NCBI GenBank assembly: GCA_900758375.1
Contig: CAAERJ010000042.1
Coordinates: 23,201-87,200, forward strand
Direction: 5' to 3'
Length of the DNA stretch: 64,000 nt
Origin: an uncultured Collinsella sp.
Lineage (GTDB): Bacteria; Actinomycetota; Coriobacteriia; Coriobacteriales; Coriobacteriaceae
Shown here: positions 26,265 through 33,766 of the stretch, piece by piece
Layout: the number at the start of each line of letters is the position of its first letter
Position numbering within the stretch: the stretch's first letter is position 1
The notes under the pieces: model-generated
Seen by the model: the letters and a program-made list of their open reading frames with translations, nothing else
Databases searched by the model: none
Told to the model about the DNA's origin: nothing
Program-made: the position numbers and the translations under genes

Positions 26265-29200
26265 CTACTTCACACCGCGTCCCAGGCGCTCAGCGACCGA
26301 CGCCACGGCACTCTCGTCGACCGAGCCGCAGCTCACGCAGCCATCGTGGGCACGCATCTGGCCGGTGACCTCGTCCATCGCGAGCGGCGCCACCTTCTCG
26401 AGCTTAAAGCCCTTGCCGGCGCGCATGTTTTCCTTGGCCACGCTGATCATGAGCTTAATGCGGTTGAGCTGGTTGACCTCGGATGCACCGGGGTCGTAGT
26501 CCACCGCGACAATGTTGCTCTCGGGATGCTGGCGGCGCAGCTCCTTGATCACGGCCTTACCCACCACGTGGTTGGGCAGGCACGCGAAGGGCTGCGTGCA
26601 AATGATGTTGGGCGCACCGTGGTCAATCAGATCGAGCATCTCGGCCGTGAGCAGCCACCCCTCGCCCATGTTGTTGCACACCGAAAGCACCGTGCGGGCT
26701 TTGTCCGCCATGGTGCCGATGCGCTCGGGCGCCTCAAAGCGGCGGGACTTTTCGAGCATCTCCTCCACCGGCGTACGCATCCAGTCCACGAGCTTAATGA
26801 GCGCCTGCATGCCAGCGCGCGCCGTGGCAGAGCTCCCCAGCTCGTCCTTCTGCAGCTCGGCGTTGCTCATGGAGTACAGGAAGAAGTCAAGCAGTCCCGG
26901 CACCACAGCCTCGCAGCCCTCGCGCTCAATGACATCGACCACGTGGTTGTTGGCCGTAGGGTGGAACTTGACCAGGATCTCGCCGACTACGCCCACGCGT
27001 GGCTTGGTGCCCTCGCCCACAAGCGGCATGGTGTCGAACGCGCGGATGGCCTCGCGGCACAGCTTGGTGTAGTTGTGGCGATTGAACTTAGGCGCCAGCT
27101 TGCGGGCGCGCGCCATGTACTCCTCGTAGAGCGCGTTGGCGGCACCGGGCGTTGCCTCGTACGGGCGGCAGCGGTAGAGCATCTGCATCATCACGTCGCC
27201 AAAGAGCACCGCATAGACTGCCTGCTTAAGCAGCGCCGGCGTAATCTTAAAGCCGGGGTTGTCCTCGCCGAGCGCCACGGCCGAAAGCGAGATCACCGGA
27301 ATCTCGGGGTGGCCGCTCTCGCGCAGGGCCTTGCGGATGAGCGCGATGTAGTTGGTGGCACGGCAGCCGCCGCCGGTCTGGCTGATGACCACGGCCGTCT
27401 TGGACAGGTCGTACCGACCGCTCTCGATGGCCTCCATGATCTGGCCCGTCACCAGGATCGACGGATAGCAAATATCGTTGTTCACGTAGCGCAGGCCGGC
27501 CTCGACGGCATCGTGGTCAGTCGAGGGCAGCAGTTCCAAGTTATAGCCAGCACCGCGGAACACCTCTTTGACCAGGTCAAAGTGGATCGGCGCCATCTGC
27601 GGGCACAGGATGGTGTAGCCCTCCTCGCGCATCTGCTCGGTAAAGGGCACCTTGGGCCATGCGGTCGAAGCACTCTCGCGCTGCGCCTCGAACGTGTACT
27701 TGCGGCTCGCGAACGCGGGGGCATCCTTGGAGGGCGCCACCGGCGCGGCATCGCCCTGCTCGTAGGCCTCGCCCGCGGCCGTGGCCTCGGCCAAGCGCTC
27801 GGCCTCCTGGTCCTTGAGCGCCGCCATGAGCGAGCGGATGCGGATGCGCGCGGCACCCAGGTTGGATACCTCGTCGATCTTGAGCACGGTGTAGATCTTG
27901 CCGCTGGCCTCCAGGATCTCCTGCACCTGGTCGGTAGTCAGGGCATCGAGACCGCAGCCGAAGGAGTTGAGCTGGATCAGGTCCAGGTCGTTGCGCATCG
28001 TCACAAAGCGGGCGACGGCGTACAGGCGGCTGTGGTACATCCACTGGTCGACGACGCGAATCGGACGCTCGGGCTTCACCAGATGCGCGAGCGAATCCTC
28101 GGTAAAGACCGCAAAGCCAAAGCTCGAGATAAGCTCGGGCAGGGCATGGTTGATTTCGGGGTCGTTATGGTAGGGACGGCCGGCGAGCACGATGCCGTGG
28201 CCGCCGTGGTCCTCGACCCACTTAAGAGCCTCCTCGCCCATGGTCTGGATGTCCTCGTGGAAGCGCGCATCGGCCTCAAAAGCAGCGTTGACAGCGGCAT
28301 CGACCTCGGAGCGCGTGATTTTAGGACCGCGCACGCGGCCGCGACCGGCTTCAGCATCGGCCACGCGGTCGACGGCGAGCACCTGGTACAGGCGGCGCTT
28401 GAGCTCGGTCTTATCGTGATAGGGCACAAACGGGTACAGGAACTCGATGTTTTGCTCGCGGATCTCGTCGATGTTGAGCGCCAGCGCCGTGGGATAGCTC
28501 ATGACGATGGGGCAGTTATAGCAGTTGCCGGCGGTCGGATCCTCCTTGCGCTCCCAGCGCACGCACGGCATCCAAATGAAGTCGACATCGCGGTCGATAA
28601 GGTTCATCACATGGCCGTGGCTCATCTTTGCCGGGTAGCACACGCTCTCGGACGGCATGGACTCGATGCCCGCCTGGTAGGTCTTCTTGCTCGACTGGTC
28701 GGAGAGCTGCACGCTAAAGCCCAGGCGCGTAAAGAACGCGTGCCAGAAGGGATAGTTCTCGTACATGTTAAGTGCGCGCGGGATACCCACGGTGCCGCGC
28801 GGGGCCTCGTCGGGACTCAGGACCTCGCGGTTAAACAGCAACTCGTTTTTCTTTTTGAAGAGGTTGGGGGCCTCGGTCTTCTGCTTTTTGTGGCCAGCGC
28901 CCTTCTCGCAGCGGTTGCCGGTAATGAAGCGCCTGCCGCCGCCAAAGTCGTTAACGGTGAGCTGGCAGTTGTTGGAGCAACGGCCGCAGCGGACATGCTT
29001 TTGCGTCACGGTGAGGTGCGCGATGTCCTCAGCCGAAAGGATGGTCGAGGTGCCGTCGGCGCCGGCGCGATCGCGGGCGAGCAGGGCCGCACCGTAGGCA
29101 CCCATGCAGCCGGCGATGTCGGGACGCACGGCATGAACGCCGGTGAGCTGCTCAAACGCGCGCAGCGTGGCATCGGACATAAAGGTGCCGCCCTGGACGA

Positions 29201-31049
29201 TCACCTGGCTGCCGATCTCCTTGGGGTCGCGCAGCTTAATGACCTTGAACAGGGCATTCTTGATGACGGAATAGGACAGGCCGGCCGCGATGTCGCCCAC
29301 CGTGGCGCCTTCCTTTTGCGCCTGCTTGACGCGCGAGTTCATAAAGACCGTGCAGCGGCTGCCCAGGTCGACCGGGGCCTTGGCATGGATGGCGGCGTCG
29401 GCGAACGCGCGCACGTCCATGTTCATAGACACGGCGAAACTCTCGATAAAGCTGCCGCAGCCCGACGAGCAGGCCTCGTTGAGCATGATGTGCTCGATGA
29501 CGCCGTCCTTGACGCGCAGGCACTTCATGTCCTGGCCGCCAATGTCCAGGATGAACTCGACGCCGGGCAGGAACGCCTTGGCGCCGCGCAGGTGCGCGAC
29601 GGTCTCGATCTCGCCGGAGTCGGCCTTGAGAGCCTCGATGAGCAGCGCCTCGCCGTAGCCCGTGGTAGTCACGTGGCCGATGGTGCAGCCGGCGGGGATG
29701 TGGTTGTAGAAATCGGCCATGATGACCTTGGCCGTGCCCAGGATGTCGCCGTTGTTGTTGCCGTACCAGGTGTGCAGCAGCTGGCCGTCCTCGCCCACGA
29801 GTGCGGCCTTCATGGTGGTGGAACCGGCGTCGATGCCGATGAACACGCGGCCGGTGTAGCCTTCGAGCTTGCCCTTGGGGACGACCTCGGTGTCGTGGCG
29901 GCCCTTGAACTCGGCAAAGTCCTCGTCGGTGGCAAAGAGCGGATCCAGACGCTCGACCTCGGCACCCTGCGTGTCACCCAGACTGTCGATGGCATCGATA
30001 AGCTGCGGGAACGTACTGAGCTTGTTGGACTCGTGCGCCATGGCGGCGCCGCTCGCCACAAACAGGTGGGCGTTTTGGGGCACGATACGGTGTTCCTCGT
30101 CCAGGTTGAGCGTGAGGTAGAAGCGATGGCGCAGCTCGGAGAGATACTGCAGCGGGCCGCCCAGGAAGGCGACGTTGCCGCGGATGGGACGGCCGCACGC
30201 CAGGCCCGAGATAGTCTGGGTCACGACAGCCTGGAAGATGGAGGCCGCCACGTCCTCGGGGCGGGCGCCTTCGTTGAGCAGCGGCTGGACGTCGGTCTTG
30301 GCAAAGACGCCGCAGCGGCTGGCGATTGGATAGATGGTGGTGGCGTTGGCCGCGAGCTCGTTGAGGCCGCTGGCGTCGGTGTGCAGCAGAGTGGCCATCT
30401 GGTCGATGAACGCGCCCGTGCCGCCGGCGCAGGTGCCGTTCATGCGCTGCTCGATGCCGTTGTCGAAGTAGATGATCTTGGCGTCCTCGCCGCCCAGCTC
30501 GATGGCGACATCGGTGGCCGGGATAAGGGTCTCGACGGCACGCTTGCTGGCGATGACCTCCTGGACAAACTCCAGGTCGAGCCATTGGGACAGCAGCAGG
30601 CCGCCCGAGCCGGTAATGGCGCAGGTCATCTGGGCCGTCGGCAGCACGGTCGCAGCACCCTCGAACAGGTCGCGAGCGCAGGCGCGGACGTCGGTGTGGT
30701 GGCGCTGGTACTTGGCATAGACGATCTGGTTGTCGTCGTTGAGCACGGCGAGCTTAACGGTGGTGGAACCCACGTCGATGCCCAAGTGCAGGTTGCCACG
30801 AGCGTTCTCGGGGTTGAAGATCGCGCCTTCGGGGGCGTGGGCGGCGGTGACGGCTACGGGCTCAGCGGCGGTGGCGGGCTCGCTAGCGATGGACGTCTCC
30901 CCTGCCGCGTTCTTGGCCTCGGCAACCGCCTCGGCGACCTTCTCGGCAGCGGCAGTCGCGGCCTTCTGCGCGGCGTCCACCACGGTGGGCGCGGCCTCGC
31001 GTGCGGCAGCAACCACACGGTCTTTAATGCCCTCGACGAGTTTGCTCAT
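26265..31049 (-). CDS. 2-hydroxyacyl-CoA dehydratase activase fusion (BcrAD/BadFG-DUF2229)
   Basis: Very large protein, 1594 residues. An Ala/Glu/Lys-rich helical start (about 1-65) precedes two ASKHA ATPase domains of the BcrAD/BadFG type, opening LGIDVGSTTVKLAVL (about 92) and IGIDAGSTTMKAALV (about 400). GxxACSSGCGSF supplies cluster cysteines. A middle region with CGRCSNNCQLTV follows, then DUF2229 and a C-terminal HGD-D-like part. Activases use ATP to drive electrons into radical dehydratases. These giant fusions are conserved in Clostridia and Coriobacteriia, but their partner reaction is not established. A TetR gene is 11 bp upstream. A decayed partial copy lies at 20787. Confidence 0.9.
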   Translation of the reverse strand: MSKLVEGIKDRVVAAAREAAPTVVDAAQKAATAAAEKVAEAVAEAKNAAGETSIASEPATAAEPVAVTAAHAPEGAIFNPENARGNLHLGIDVGSTTVKLAVLNDDNQIVYAKYQRHHTDVRACARDLFEGAATVLPTAQMTCAITGSGGLLLSQWLDLEFVQEVIASKRAVETLIPATDVAIELGGEDAKIIYFDNGIEQRMNGTCAGGTGAFIDQMATLLHTDASGLNELAANATTIYPIASRCGVFAKTDVQPLLNEGARPEDVAASIFQAVVTQTISGLACGRPIRGNVAFLGGPLQYLSELRHRFYLTLNLDEEHRIVPQNAHLFVASGAAMAHESNKLSTFPQLIDAIDSLGDTQGAEVERLDPLFATDEDFAEFKGRHDTEVVPKGKLEGYTGRVFIGIDAGSTTMKAALVGEDGQLLHTWYGNNNGDILGTAKVIMADFYNHIPAGCTIGHVTTTGYGEALLIEALKADSGEIETVAHLRGAKAFLPGVEFILDIGGQDMKCLRVKDGVIEHIMLNEACSSGCGSFIESFAVSMNMDVRAFADAAIHAKAPVDLGSRCTVFMNSRVKQAQKEGATVGDIAAGLSYSVIKNALFKVIKLRDPKEIGSQVIVQGGTFMSDATLRAFEQLTGVHAVRPDIAGCMGAYGAALLARDRAGADGTSTILSAEDIAHLTVTQKHVRCGRCSNNCQLTVNDFGGGRRFITGNRCEKGAGHKKQKTEAPNLFKKKNELLFNREVLSPDEAPRGTVGIPRALNMYENYPFWHAFFTRLGFSVQLSDQSSKKTYQAGIESMPSESVCYPAKMSHGHVMNLIDRDVDFIWMPCVRWERKEDPTAGNCYNCPIVMSYPTALALNIDEIREQNIEFLYPFVPYHDKTELKRRLYQVLAVDRVADAEAGRGRVRGPKITRSEVDAAVNAAFEADARFHEDIQTMGEEALKWVEDHGGHGIVLAGRPYHNDPEINHALPELISSFGFAVFTEDSLAHLVKPERPIRVVDQWMYHSRLYAVARFVTMRNDLDLIQLNSFGCGLDALTTDQVQEILEASGKIYTVLKIDEVSNLGAARIRIRSLMAALKDQEAERLAEATAAGEAYEQGDAAPVAPSKDAPAFASRKYTFEAQRESASTAWPKVPFTEQMREEGYTILCPQMAPIHFDLVKEVFRGAGYNLELLPSTDHDAVEAGLRYVNNDICYPSILVTGQIMEAIESGRYDLSKTAVVISQTGGGCRATNYIALIRKALRESGHPEIPVISLSAVALGEDNPGFKITPALLKQAVYAVLFGDVMMQMLYRCRPYEATPGAANALYEEYMARARKLAPKFNRHNYTKLCREAIRAFDTMPLVGEGTKPRVGVVGEILVKFHPTANNHVVDVIEREGCEAVVPGLLDFFLYSMSNAELQKDELGSSATARAGMQALIKLVDWMRTPVEEMLEKSRRFEAPERIGTMADKARTVLSVCNNMGEGWLLTAEMLDLIDHGAPNIICTQPFACLPNHVVGKAVIKELRRQHPESNIVAVDYDPGASEVNQLNRIKLMISVAKENMRAGKGFKLEKVAPLAMDEVTGQMRAHDGCVSCGSVDESAVASVAERLGRGVK

Positions 31050-31060
31050 TGTCTCTCCTC

Positions 31061-31771
31061 TTAGTTGTTGGACTCGACGGCTGCGGCGGTGTCGGCCGCG
31101 TCCTCGATCTGCAGGTTCAATAGCTTCATGCCGTATTCCGGTACGTTGATATCGATGGGTTGGCCATACAGGTCACCAGGGCGTACAAAAGCGAGCACCG
31201 TCATAATGCGCGCCATGGCCTCGGGCGATTCGGAAAGGTCACGCTCAAACCAACGTTGGATCATGCCGACCTCGGCACTTACGACATAGGTGACGTAGTA
31301 GTCAAAGAAGGTGCCCAGCGCCAAGCCCAAAATGCCCGTCTGTGCACGCGGCACCACAGCCTCACGCGCGGTGTCGATAATCTTTTTAATAAAGGCGGGG
31401 TCGCCGCCCGGGCCCAGCAGAGCCCCGATAAGGTCGCGATTAGCCGCAAGATAGCGCAGCAGCTCAACCGAACCGGGTGCCGGCTCGAGCTCGTCGATAT
31501 TGCGGTAAAGATCGGGTAATTGAGCTGCGGTGATAAGCTCCACCCGCTCGCGAATCTCGGCAAGCAGGCCGTCCTCGATCTGGCTGATAAAGTCGGGGAT
31601 ATCGCGGTAGTGCGAATAGAACGTGCGGCGTGTAAGACCGGCGCGCTCGGTGAGCGACGCGACGTTAATGCGTGAAAGGTCGCCGCTTTCGGCAAGCTCG
31701 CTGGCAAGCGCCTGGCGAAGGGCGCGCTGCGAGCGAAGGGACCGGCGATCACATTTCTCGAGCTGGGACAA
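31061..31771 (-). CDS. TetR family regulator upstream of activase gene
   Basis: 236 residues: helix-turn-helix at about 35-60 (INVASLTERAGLTRRTFYSHY), then a helical ligand domain of TetR_C type. Translation starts at TTG 31771, with AAGGAGG five bases upstream. Only 11 bp separate it from the activase gene, so they form an operon and it probably controls that operon. Two palindromes lie upstream of the start (31793-31810 and 31825-31835). Ligand unknown. Confidence 0.9.
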   Translation of the reverse strand: MSQLEKCDRRSLRSQRALRQALASELAESGDLSRINVASLTERAGLTRRTFYSHYRDIPDFISQIEDGLLAEIRERVELITAAQLPDLYRNIDELEPAPGSVELLRYLAANRDLIGALLGPGGDPAFIKKIIDTAREAVVPRAQTGILGLALGTFFDYYVTYVVSAEVGMIQRWFERDLSESPEAMARIMTVLAFVRPGDLYGQPIDINVPEYGMKLLNLQIEDAADTAAAVESNN

Positions 31772-31792
31772 ACGTCCTCCTTGTTACTCAAC

Positions 31793-31835
31793 CTGTGCGC
31801 TATTGCACAGTGCGAGTATTATTGCACACCGTGTG
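31793..31835. promoter_or_regulatory. candidate TetR operators
   Basis: CTGTGC-N6-GCACAG (31793-31810) and CACAC-C-GTGTG (31825-31835), both perfect, 22-64 bp upstream of the TetR start. TTGCACA occurs in both. The layout fits autorepression. Confidence 0.5.
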
Positions 31836-31860
31836 TATCAACACGTAAAGGCAATATTTG

Positions 31861-31895
31861 GGATGTGACGAAGGGGCAGCCTCTTTGTCACATCC
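31861..31895. repeat. GTGACAAAG hairpin, left flank of TA locus
   Basis: GGATGTGACGAAG pairs with CTTTGTCACATCC around GGGCAGCC. The related hairpin at 32298 lies on the other side of the toxin-antitoxin candidate. Confidence 0.7.
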
Positions 31896-31949
31896 AGCGA
31901 CCGCCTAGGTTGTGCCGGTTGTGCCAGGCTTTTAGAGCGGCATTACCGA

Positions 31950-31978
31950 TTGTCCAAAATGTCATTCGTGGGTAGAAT
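31950..31978 (+). promoter_or_regulatory. promoter of antisense RNA
   Basis: TTGTCC, 17-bp spacer, TAGAAT (31973-31978). It predicts a transcript starting near 31985. Confidence 0.6.
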
Positions 31979-31984
31979 AGTGTC

Positions 31985-32067
31985 GACGGCAGCCCAAGTT
32001 CTGGAAAGCTGGGCAGCGCCGTTGCTTGGATTAAGGGGTCAACGCCTTAGCGGCGGCGACCCCTTTT
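31985..32067 (+). ncRNA. candidate type I antitoxin RNA
   Basis: About 83 nt between a good promoter and an intrinsic terminator. The 5' part folds into a stem (ACGGC...GCCGT enclosing GCCCA...TGGGC). The 3' end is the AAGGGGTC...GACCCCTT hairpin followed by TTT. The terminator half (32047-32067) is antisense to the end of the 41-residue peptide gene. Convergent overlap through a shared terminator hairpin is the layout of Fst/RNAII and TxpA/RatA type I systems. RNA ends are inferred, not measured. Confidence 0.55.
32033..32067. terminator. shared hairpin terminator of TA locus
   Basis: AAGGGGTC and GACCCCTT with an inner CGCC/GGCG pair; TTTT follows on the plus strand. The peptide's stop codon lies inside the loop side. 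Confidence 0.7.
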
Positions 32068-32172
32068 ACGTTGCTTCGAACGTTGCTTGAGTGCCTCGGA
32101 AAGCCCGACGAGCGCTGTGAAGAACGAGACCAAAGCGGTCAGAAGTCTCACAAAATCAATCAGATCGGTCAT
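32047..32172 (-). CDS. candidate type I toxin, 41-residue membrane peptide
   Basis: Too short for usual gene calls. ATG 32172, TAA at 32049-32047; a second in-frame ATG lies two codons upstream. Residues 3-28 (LIDFVRLLTALVSFFTALVG and on) form one hydrophobic helix, and residues 29-41 are almost all Lys, Arg and Gln, ending GRRR. A GGAGG ribosome site lies 8 nt before the ATG. It is embedded in a CTCCATC/GATGGGAG hairpin, suggesting blocked initiation until processing. Size, topology and basic tail match small type I toxins. No homologue is asserted. Confidence 0.6.
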   Translation of the reverse strand: MTDLIDFVRLLTALVSFFTALVGLSEALKQRSKQRKRGRRR

Positions 32173-32236
32173 GGGCATCACCTCCCATCAGATGGAGGGC
32201 GTTGCCCGGCACATGGAACTGCCGTCAACGATACCG

Positions 32237-32276
32237 ATTCTACCAGAGCTTAGTTATATATACGAATATATGTTCG
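32237..32276 (-). promoter_or_regulatory. toxin promoter with LexA-like box
   Basis: TAGAAT (32242-32237) is a good -10; the -35, TCGTAT, is weak. Overlapping the -35 is the 14-bp CGAACATATATTCG (32276-32263, minus strand). It differs at one base from the Gram-positive LexA pattern CGAAC-N4-GTTCG and is extended to TACGAA-N6-TTCGTA. Confidence 0.45.
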
Positions 32277-32297
32277 TATTCCAAGCACACAGACCCC

Positions 32298-32326
32298 TGT
32301 GACAAAGGGGCTGTCCTTTTGTCACA
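32298..32326. repeat. GTGACAAAG hairpin, right flank of TA locus
   Basis: TGTGACAAAGG and CTTTTGTCACA enclose GGCTGTC. Same stem words and related loop as 31861-31895. Confidence 0.7.
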
Positions 32327-33184
32327 TTATTCGATGACGGTGCGGGAGTTTTGCTTGCGCATGGTGGCGAGCATGTGTTTGGGGACGGCGTGGACCATGC
32401 AGCTGCCGATGGTCGCGCTCGCGGCGGCCTTGGCTGCATCGCTTGCGTTTTTGGTCGCGTAGCTGTGACGAAAACGATTGAGCATGGCGATATCGTTGCC
32501 GCCGTCGCCGTAGACCGCGACCTCATCCTCGGCAATACCGTAGTAGCCCGCCAGCCAGGCCACGCTCTCGCCCTTGTTGCACGCCACGTCCGTGATCTCG
32601 AACATCACCGGATCGAACGGCGCGTTGACCACGCGGTCCGATCGCTCGGCCAAATATGCTTTAAGGTCACGCTCCAGCTCGGGCGAGGTCACGCGGCAGT
32701 TGATCTTGCACACATCGTGGCGCAGGATGTCACCGATCGACTGGTCGAAATATTGCTCCTCGTGATACCCGCCACGTGCACGCATGCCACGCATCACGAT
32801 ACGCTTGATAGGGCTGTCCTTCTTAAAACCCGCCTGGTGCATCTCGAACGAACCGCTCGAGAACATACCATCGGGCGTGGAGCAATCAAAGCAAATGTCC
32901 GGGAACGCCTTGAGCAGCTCCTCGGTAACCCGCGGGTCGATGGTCCAGGTTTTGAGCACCTCGCCATGGCTGTCGCGCACGATTGATCCATTGGAGCAGC
33001 AGGCGTCAAGCGCCAGGCCCGTAAAGCCATGCTCGCCGATCGGCAGCGTCGAGCGTCCGGTCGCGGGAACCACATGCAGGCCAGCCTCGGTCAGCTCGCG
33101 AATGGCACGGCGGATGGTCCCATCTGCCTCGTGCAGGGCGTTCAGCAGCGTTCCGTCTAAGTCACTCGCAAACATCTTGATCAT
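32327..33184 (-). CDS. Cof-type HAD phosphatase
   Basis: 285-residue HAD hydrolase of the Cof/YidA subfamily, likely acting on sugar phosphates or similar metabolites. Motif I is ASDLDGTLL at residues 7-15, motif II ATGRS near 42, and motif IV VYGDGGNDIAML near 240; a C2 cap lies between. The ATG at 33184 follows GGAGAGG with seven bases; the longer frame adds non-homologous residues. Substrate unknown. Confidence 0.92.
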   Translation of the reverse strand: MIKMFASDLDGTLLNALHEADGTIRRAIRELTEAGLHVVPATGRSTLPIGEHGFTGLALDACCSNGSIVRDSHGEVLKTWTIDPRVTEELLKAFPDICFDCSTPDGMFSSGSFEMHQAGFKKDSPIKRIVMRGMRARGGYHEEQYFDQSIGDILRHDVCKINCRVTSPELERDLKAYLAERSDRVVNAPFDPVMFEITDVACNKGESVAWLAGYYGIAEDEVAVYGDGGNDIAMLNRFRHSYATKNASDAAKAAASATIGSCMVHAVPKHMLATMRKQNSRTVIE

Positions 33185-33225
33185 GGGCGTGCCTCTCCTT
33201 CGTCTGCACGATATTGTAGACGAGA

Positions 33226-33255
33226 ACGGGCGCACCCCAAGAGAGGCACGCCCGT
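33226..33255 (-). terminator. hairpin after glnK-like gene
   Basis: ACGGGCG and CGCCCGT stem with TTCTCG after it on the minus strand. It partly overlaps the ribosome site region of the HAD gene. Confidence 0.45.
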
Positions 33256-33271
33256 CAGGCGAAAGATTGTC

Positions 33272-33610
33272 CTACACCGCGGCGGGGCCGTGTTCGCCGG
33301 TACGGATGCGGATGACTTCCTCGACCGGCTCGACCCAGATCTTGCCGTCGCCGACGGCTCCGGTGCGAGCGGCGTTGCAGATAATCTCGACAATGCCGTC
33401 GACATGCTCATCGACACAAATGAGCGTGAACTGCACCTTAGGGATCGTGTTGACAAGCAACTCGTTGCCGCGCACGTATTCCTTCCAGCCATGCTGCGCG
33501 CCGCAGCCCTGCACCTGGTTGATAGTCATGCCGCGAACATTGGCAGCAAACAACGCGTTTTTAAGAACCTCAAGTTTCTCAGCACGAACGATCGCCGTAA
33601 TCTTCTTCAT
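33272..33610 (-). CDS. PII nitrogen regulatory protein (GlnB/GlnK)
   Basis: 112-residue trimeric PII signal protein sensing 2-oxoglutarate and ATP/ADP, and, next to amt, probably gating the ammonium channel. It has the KKITAIVRAEKLEVLKNAL start, KVQFTLICVDEHVDGIVE and the C-terminal GDGKIWVEPVEEVIRIRTGE signature. The T-loop reads YVRGNELLVNTIPK: the modifiable tyrosine (Tyr51 in E. coli) is replaced by Leu, so uridylylation there is not possible. Downstream of amt with 156 bp between, which contain a long palindrome. Confidence 0.94.
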   Translation of the reverse strand: MKKITAIVRAEKLEVLKNALFAANVRGMTINQVQGCGAQHGWKEYVRGNELLVNTIPKVQFTLICVDEHVDGIVEIICNAARTGAVGDGKIWVEPVEEVIRIRTGEHGPAAV

Positions 33611-33656
33611 AGTGAATTCCTCTCTTTAATAAAAGAAATTGATTGTCCTTCACATG

Positions 33657-33764
33657 GCACGGGTTTTCCAGGTGCCCGAGATTGCTCCGAAAGAGGAGCG
33701 CCGCGTACTTCGGTACGCAAGCGACGGTTTGAGGGGCAAGGTCGGGTGCCTGGGAAAGCCGTGC
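33657..33764. repeat. 108-bp palindrome between amt and glnK
   Basis: A 23-bp arm starting GCACGGGTTTTCCAGG (33657-33679) matches the reverse complement of 33742-33764 with two mismatches. A central GCGTAC-TTCG-GTACGC hairpin is included. It lies in the amt-glnK intergenic region, so it is probably transcribed and could reduce readthrough or stabilise one message. Confidence 0.75.
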
Positions 33765-33766
33765 TG

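Noticed and set aside
26346..31064. 1572-codon open frame on the plus strand
   Set aside because: Exact antisense shadow of the activase gene, caused by high-GC codon usage; no family motif.
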